From: Iphinoe sp. HA4291-MV1 | GTDB taxonomy: Bacteria > Cyanobacteriota > Cyanobacteriia > Cyanobacteriales > Nostocaceae | DNA length: 47,659 nt | Assembly: GCA_019359415.1 (NCBI GenBank) | Contig: JAHHHH010000059.1 | Coordinates: 1-47,659, forward strand | Direction of reading: 5' to 3' | Part shown: one piece after another, positions 43,054 to 47,659 of the stretch | Numbering within the stretch: position 1 is the first letter of the stretch | Layout: the number at the start of each line of letters is the position of its first letter | The notes under the pieces: generated by a model | Databases searched by the model: none | The model's input: the letters and a program-made list of their open reading frames with translations, nothing else | Told to the model about the DNA's origin: nothing | Program-made: the position numbers and the translations under genes

Positions 43054-44082
43054 TAGAAATGCTCCTTTATTGTCGGTGATAATATCCCGTATTGGCTGTA
43101 CAAAGACATGAAAATCTTACGCCAACACTAAGTAATGTCGGTCAAATATCAAACAGGTTATGAATTAGTTTTCTATTACAAATAATGAATAAAGAACTAT
43201 TGCTCAACACATAGTCAGCTAGACGCATAGTAATAATGGCATCGCCGACGTCTAAATGACTACTCTCTGTTCGATATGAAATAACCGAAATGTTGTGGTA
43301 ATGCACCTTATAAGATAGGAGGCTTTTAATTGGGAACAGCGTAATATCTTTATACTTATCTTAAGATAGACTTGCGTATAAATATATAGTACTCCCTAAA
43401 AGCAAGAGAAACTTTTTAACTGATTTGGCGGAATTCAAGAGTCCACCTATGCGGTGGGGTAGTTCACATTCTGATAAAGTAGGGAACACAGAAGAAGGGA
43501 AAGAGGTATTTCTTTCATTCGTAACGGGTGGCACGCCGCCCGTGGGGTTGCTCTTAACAGGTGTCCACATCACCCGTCCGATATTCAGGGCGGGCAAGAT
43601 GCCATACGTGTCAAGTTAACCTGAAACCCTTATTGTTAGGTCAGATCATGCCTTATTCTACTCGTCCACAATTGTCGCTTCACCTCACCCCGGTTTTGTC
43701 TGGCGCCAAAACCTCCCCTCCCCTTACTAAGGGGAGGGGATGTAAAGCGTAGCTTTACGGTGAATCCAGCGCTGCAGGAGGGTTTCCCTCCGTAGGCGAC
43801 TGGTGAACCCGAAGGGGGGTGAGGTCAAACCAACGTGGATTCAAGGCTTAAACGTGATTGTTGACACCAATGTCGTGTCGCCCATCCCACAATATGGATA
43901 ATTTATTTCTTGGTTGTCCCTTACGGGGGTGGGGTTCACAGACTCCGGAAATATAGCTAATTATGTCAACAAATTTTACAAACAAGCACTCTTTGCGTAT
44001 AAAACCTGATATTAATACTCTCAGTTACAATTTCACTCATCTTAATTACAGTATTTTTTCCAACTCTATTATTCAAAATTTC
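43054..44082. other. 1-kb intergenic region rich in dispersed repeats
   Basis: Divergent gap between the NRPS-like gene and the exoprotein. Bases about 43685-43835 hold CTCCCCTCCCCTTACTAAGGGGAGGGGA, the palindrome GTAAAGCGTAGCTTTAC, and GGAGGGTTTCCCTC with GTAGGCGACTGG. Bases 43505-43600 carry ACGGGTGGCACGCCGCCCGT, also repeat-like. Open frames here are short and repeat-derived. No gene called. Confidence 0.55.
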
Positions 44083-47000
44083 ATGCTGAGAATAAAACAG
44101 GTGCGCCACACACTCTTTTTCTTCACCTTACCCCTAGCAACTCTAGCAAGCTTTGCTTACTTCACCACTGCAAGAGCACAAATCACTCCCGATAACACGC
44201 TGGGTGCAGAGAACTCCCGCGTCACACAGGATGTGATTAAAGGTATTCCTAGCGACAGGATTGATGGCGGTGCAACTCGCGGAGCGAACCTGTTTCATAG
44301 TTTTCAGGAATTTAATATAAATGCTGGTAGAGGAGCTTATTTTTCCAATCCGGCGGGAATTGCAAACATACTCAGCAGAGTGACTGGAGGTAATCCCTCA
44401 AACATTCAGGGTATCTTAGGTGTGTTGGGCAAAGCTAACTTGTTTTTTATCAACCCCAATGGAATTATCTTTGGACCAAATGCCCGGTTAGATGTGGGTA
44501 GTTCTTTTTTCGGAAGTACGGCAAATAGTTTGATATTTAAGGATGGGTTTGAGTTTAGTGCAACGAATCCGCAAGCACCACCGCTGTTAACTATCAATAT
44601 TCCAAATATTCCCATTGGAATGAGATTTCGGGAGAATCCGGGAAATATCACCAATCAGTCTAGAGCCGTTGATACGAATGGAAATCTTGTTGGTCTTACT
44701 GTTCCTTCTGGGAATTCTTTAACACTGGTAGGCGGTAATGTCAGCTTAGATAATGGAATACTGTTTGCACCAGGAGGACGGGTTGAGTTAGGAGGATTAT
44801 CTGCAGCCGGGACGGTGGGACTCAATGGTGATGGGAGCTTGAGTTTTCCTGTGGGAGTGCAACGAGCTGATGTATCGCTGACAAATGGTGCAGAAGTTGC
44901 TGTTACCTCTGGCGGGGGTGGTAGTATTGCAGTCAACGCCCGGAATTTAGATATTTCAGGAGGAAGTGGGTTATATGCGGGAATAGGGCAAGGTTTGGGG
45001 TCAATTGGTAGTCAGGCAGGAGATATTACGCTGGATGCGACAGGGGAGATAAAAGTTGTAGGGAGCGGTGTACTCAATAATGTGGCATCGCAAGGAGTGG
45101 GTAATAGTGGCAACATCAATATTACAACTGGCTCCTTCTCTTTAACCGATGGAGCTCAAGTGTCTGCCAGCACATTTGGGCAAGGGAATGCAGGTAATGT
45201 GTCGGTGCGAGCGACAGATTCTGTTGAGCTTGCAGGCAGTAACACTAGTATTTTCAGCGCAGTGGAAGCAGGAGGTGTGGGCAAAGGTGGCAATATCGAC
45301 ATCAATGCTGCTTCACTTTCACTCAAAGATGGCGCTCAACTGGTAACCATAGTTCGTGAAGCATCTGGTAACCAGCTAGCCGGACAGGGGGATGCAGGCA
45401 ATGTCACTGTTAATGTCACAGGACCAGTGACAATTGCTGGAGTAGGGATAAAAAGTGGAAATCCCAGTGCGATTTTCAGCTCGGTGAACACAGGAGCAAT
45501 GGGCAATGGGGGGAATATTACGATTTCCTCTGGCTCCTTCTCTTTAACCGATGGAGCTCAAGTGTCTGCCAGCACCGATGGAAAAGGAGATGCAGGTAGT
45601 GTGTCAGTACGAGCGTCCGGTCCTGTTGAGCTTGCAGGCAGTAACACTAGTATTTTCAGCTCGGTGGACACAGGAGCAATGGGCAATGGGGGGAATATTA
45701 CGATTTCCTCTGGCTCATTCTCTTTAAGCGATGGTGCTCAGCTAATCGCCAGCACTTTTGGACAAGGGAATGCAGGCAATGTCACTGTTGATGTCACAGG
45801 TCCTATAACGATTGTTGGCGTCAACGACAAATTTTCCAGTGCCATTCTCAGCGCTGTGGAAGCAGGAGGTGTGGGCAAAGGAGGCAACATCAACATTAAA
45901 GCGGCTTCACTTTCTCTCAAAGATGGCGCTCAACTGGTAACCATAGTTCGTGAAGCATCTTCTACCCAGTCAGGCGGAAGGGGAGATGCAGGCAATGTCA
46001 CTGTTAATGTCACAGGACCAGTAACAATTGCTGGAGTCAAGAACGGATTGCCTAGTGGGATTCGCAGCTCAGTGGGTACAGGGGCGACGGGCAATGGGGG
46101 GAAGATTACTATTTCTTCTGGCTCCTTCTCTTTAACCGATGGTGCTGAACTATCCGTCAGTACCTTTGGACAAGGGAATGCAGGTAGCGTATTGGTGCGA
46201 GCAAAAGATTCTGTTGAGCTTGCAGGCAGTGGCACTTACATATTCAGCAATGTAGAATCAACAGGTGTGGGCAAAGGTGGCAACATCAATATCAACGCTT
46301 CTTCACTTTCCCTCAAAGATGGCGCTCAATTGGTTGTCAGTACATTTGGACAAGGGGATGCAGGCAATGTCACTGTTGATGTCACAGGTCCTGTAACGAT
46401 TGTTGGCGTCAACGACAAATTTTCCAGTGCGATTGCTAGCACAGTGGAAGCAGGAGGTGTAGGCAAAGGTGGCAACATCAACATCAATGCTGCTTCACTT
46501 TCCCTTAGAGATGGTGCTCAACTGCTAACCATAGTTCGTGAAGCATCTTCTACCCAGTCAGGCGGAAGGGGGAATGCAGGCAATGTCACTGTTAATGTCA
46601 CAGGACCAGTAACAATTGCTGGGGTCAAGAACGGATTGCCTAGTGGGATTCGCAGCTCAGTGGGTACAGGGGCGACGGGCAATGGGGGGAAGATTACTAT
46701 TTCTTCTGGCTCCTTCTCTTTAACCGATGGTGCTCAACTGGAAGCTAGCACATTTGGGCAAGGAGATTCAGGTAATGTTACAGTTAATGTCATAGGACCA
46801 GTGACAATTACTGGTCAAAAGGATGGACTTTTCAGTGGGATTTTCAGCCTTGTGCAAACGGAGGCGAGGGGCAATGGGGGGAACATTACTATTTCCTCTG
46901 GTTCCCTATCTTTAAGTGATAGTGGCAGACTGTCCGCTAGCACCTTGGGACAAGGGAATGCAGGCAATGTCACTGTTGATGTTAAAGGTCCTGTTACGAT

Positions 47001-47659
47001 TACTGGGGTCAAGAACGGATTCCCTAGTGCGATTTCCAGCGGTGTGGACACGGGGGCGACAGGCAATGCAGGTGGCATCGATATCACAGCGCGATCGCTC
47101 TCTGTTACCAATGACGGTATAATCTCTACGAGTAATTTCGGTAATGGTGCAGCAGGCAATATAACAGTTACGACTACTAAAGATATCCGCCTGGACAATC
47201 AAGCATCTATTAATGCCGATACCGGAGGGGGACAAGGCAACATTACCCTGAATTCTCGCGACTTAATCCTGCGCCGCAACAGCAACATCACCACTAACGC
47301 CACGGGCACAGCAAGGGGAGGCAACATTACTATTAATACTGGTAACCTAGTTGCCTTGGAAGATAGTAATATCACAGCTAATGCAGAAAGAGGCTTTGGA
47401 GGGGAGGTCATCATTACAACCACCGGAGGTAGATTTCTTTCCCCAGACAGCGATATCACTGCCTTTTCTGAAGCCGGTCCGCAGTTTAGTGGTACTGTGC
47501 AATTCAATACACCTGATACTGACCCGAGTCGAGGGTTATTTGAATTGCCAGAAACTGTCATCGACCCCGCACAGCAGATAGCTCAAAATCCCTGTCTACG
47601 AGGAGATGGCGAATTCGTCATCACTGGACGTGGCGGATTTCCAACTAATCCCAGTCAAA
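44083..47659 (+). CDS. two-partner-secretion exoprotein, filamentous-haemagglutinin-like (3' end outside window)
   Basis: An open frame of 1192 visible codons reaches the window end without a stop. A signal peptide (about 1-33, FFFTLPLATLASFAYFTTARAQ) is followed by the TPS/haemagglutination activity domain: ITPDNTLGAENSRV, LFHSFQEFNINAGRGAYFSNP, LFFINPNGIIFGPNARLDVG (about 120-140). Then come many beta-helix repeats of GNAGNVTV, GPVTIAGV, GGNITISSGSFSLTDGAQ type. The end NPCLRGDGEFVITGRGG is the usual C-terminal segment in cyanobacterial members, so about 100 residues may be missing. Such proteins are exported through a TpsB pore and sit on or leave the cell surface. ATG 44083 is preferred; an in-frame ATG at 43963 would add 40 residues. 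Confidence 0.88.
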   Translation, partial: MLRIKQVRHTLFFFTLPLATLASFAYFTTARAQITPDNTLGAENSRVTQDVIKGIPSDRIDGGATRGANLFHSFQEFNINAGRGAYFSNPAGIANILSRVTGGNPSNIQGILGVLGKANLFFINPNGIIFGPNARLDVGSSFFGSTANSLIFKDGFEFSATNPQAPPLLTINIPNIPIGMRFRENPGNITNQSRAVDTNGNLVGLTVPSGNSLTLVGGNVSLDNGILFAPGGRVELGGLSAAGTVGLNGDGSLSFPVGVQRADVSLTNGAEVAVTSGGGGSIAVNARNLDISGGSGLYAGIGQGLGSIGSQAGDITLDATGEIKVVGSGVLNNVASQGVGNSGNINITTGSFSLTDGAQVSASTFGQGNAGNVSVRATDSVELAGSNTSIFSAVEAGGVGKGGNIDINAASLSLKDGAQLVTIVREASGNQLAGQGDAGNVTVNVTGPVTIAGVGIKSGNPSAIFSSVNTGAMGNGGNITISSGSFSLTDGAQVSASTDGKGDAGSVSVRASGPVELAGSNTSIFSSVDTGAMGNGGNITISSGSFSLSDGAQLIASTFGQGNAGNVTVDVTGPITIVGVNDKFSSAILSAVEAGGVGKGGNINIKAASLSLKDGAQLVTIVREASSTQSGGRGDAGNVTVNVTGPVTIAGVKNGLPSGIRSSVGTGATGNGGKITISSGSFSLTDGAELSVSTFGQGNAGSVLVRAKDSVELAGSGTYIFSNVESTGVGKGGNININASSLSLKDGAQLVVSTFGQGDAGNVTVDVTGPVTIVGVNDKFSSAIASTVEAGGVGKGGNININAASLSLRDGAQLLTIVREASSTQSGGRGNAGNVTVNVTGPVTIAGVKNGLPSGIRSSVGTGATGNGGKITISSGSFSLTDGAQLEASTFGQGDSGNVTVNVIGPVTITGQKDGLFSGIFSLVQTEARGNGGNITISSGSLSLSDSGRLSASTLGQGNAGNVTVDVKGPVTITGVKNGFPSAISSGVDTGATGNAGGIDITARSLSVTNDGIISTSNFGNGAAGNITVTTTKDIRLDNQASINADTGGGQGNITLNSRDLILRRNSNITTNATGTARGGNITINTGNLVALEDSNITANAERGFGGEVIITTTGGRFLSPDSDITAFSEAGPQFSGTVQFNTPDTDPSRGLFELPETVIDPAQQIAQNPCLRGDGEFVITGRGGFPTNPSQ
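45755..46150 (+). repeat. near-identical internal repeat of the exoprotein, unit A
   Basis: Matches 46343-46738 at an offset of exactly 588 bp (196 codons) with only scattered base changes. Shared words include ACGGATTGCCTAGTGGGATT and TCTACCCAGTCAGGCGGAAG. A more diverged unit begins about 594 bp earlier (AGCAGGAGGT at 45267). Confidence 0.85.
46343..46738 (+). repeat. near-identical internal repeat of the exoprotein, unit B
   Basis: Second copy of the 588-bp periodic block. The frame is preserved because the period is a multiple of three. Similarity breaks off at GATGGTGCTCAACTGGAAGC, where unit A has a different sequence. Confidence 0.85.

Noticed and set aside
43425-43752. Short plus-strand frames upstream of the exoprotein
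   Set aside because: They translate dispersed GC-rich repeats and have no ribosome binding site or conserved features.
45000-47561. Several minus-strand frames within the exoprotein region
   Set aside because: They recur with the repeat period and are shadows of the plus-strand beta-helix repeats.

Overview
The window comes from a filamentous, heterocyst-forming cyanobacterium. The octamer GCGATCGC (HIP1) and short heptamer-type tandem repeats (STRR) recur throughout. hetZ and patU sit together, amiC1 and amiC2 are in tandem, and there are phytol kinase-like, solanesyl diphosphate synthase, NhaS3-like and ScyD/ScyE-like genes. The core stretch (mreBCD / ssb / amiC1-amiC2 / murI / sds / hetZ-patU) matches, from memory, a gene neighbourhood of Anabaena/Nostoc chromosomes. 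The species cannot be fixed from sequence alone; a Scytonema, Tolypothrix or Calothrix-like member of the Nostocales is plausible.

Layout. 0.2-4.7 kb: a methyltransferase, a secreted Tyr/His/Arg-rich repeat protein, a phytol kinase-like gene facing yidD-vanX, and two TspO paralogues. 5.1-7.3 kb: an AT-rich orphan membrane protein gene whose leader carries a MITE with 16-bp inverted ends and a 10-bp target duplication. 7.3-12.3 kb: a long GNAT protein, a ScyD/ScyE-like secreted protein, a small conserved protein and ribD. 12.5-15.4 kb: the mreBCD operon. 15.7-19.3 kb: ssb, a SIMPL-domain protein, an EVE-domain protein, a second MITE and a cation/proton antiporter. 20.5-28.5 kb: amiC1, amiC2, murI and sds. 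28.7-31.5 kb: a conserved protein, then hetZ overlapping patU, followed by a decayed transglutaminase-like gene. 32.7-37.5 kb: pyruvate dehydrogenase E2, two small conserved proteins and a long-chain acyl-CoA synthetase. 38.4-43.1 kb: an FMN alpha-hydroxyacid oxidase framed by matching hairpins, and an adenylation-PCP-reductase enzyme. 44.1 kb to the end: a two-partner-secretion exoprotein that runs off the window.

How the genes fit together. MreBCD, two septal amidases and MurI form a cell-wall and cell-shape block. In Nostoc, AmiC enzymes perforate septa for cell-cell exchange. HetZ and PatU control heterocyst commitment and pattern, so the block joins filament communication and differentiation. 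The accessory material lies between these conserved genes: MITEs, palindromes, in-frame repeats, a pseudogene, the orphan gene, the stand-alone A-PCP-R enzyme and the repeat-rich exoprotein. No CRISPR array, rRNA gene, convincing tRNA or intact transposase gene was seen.
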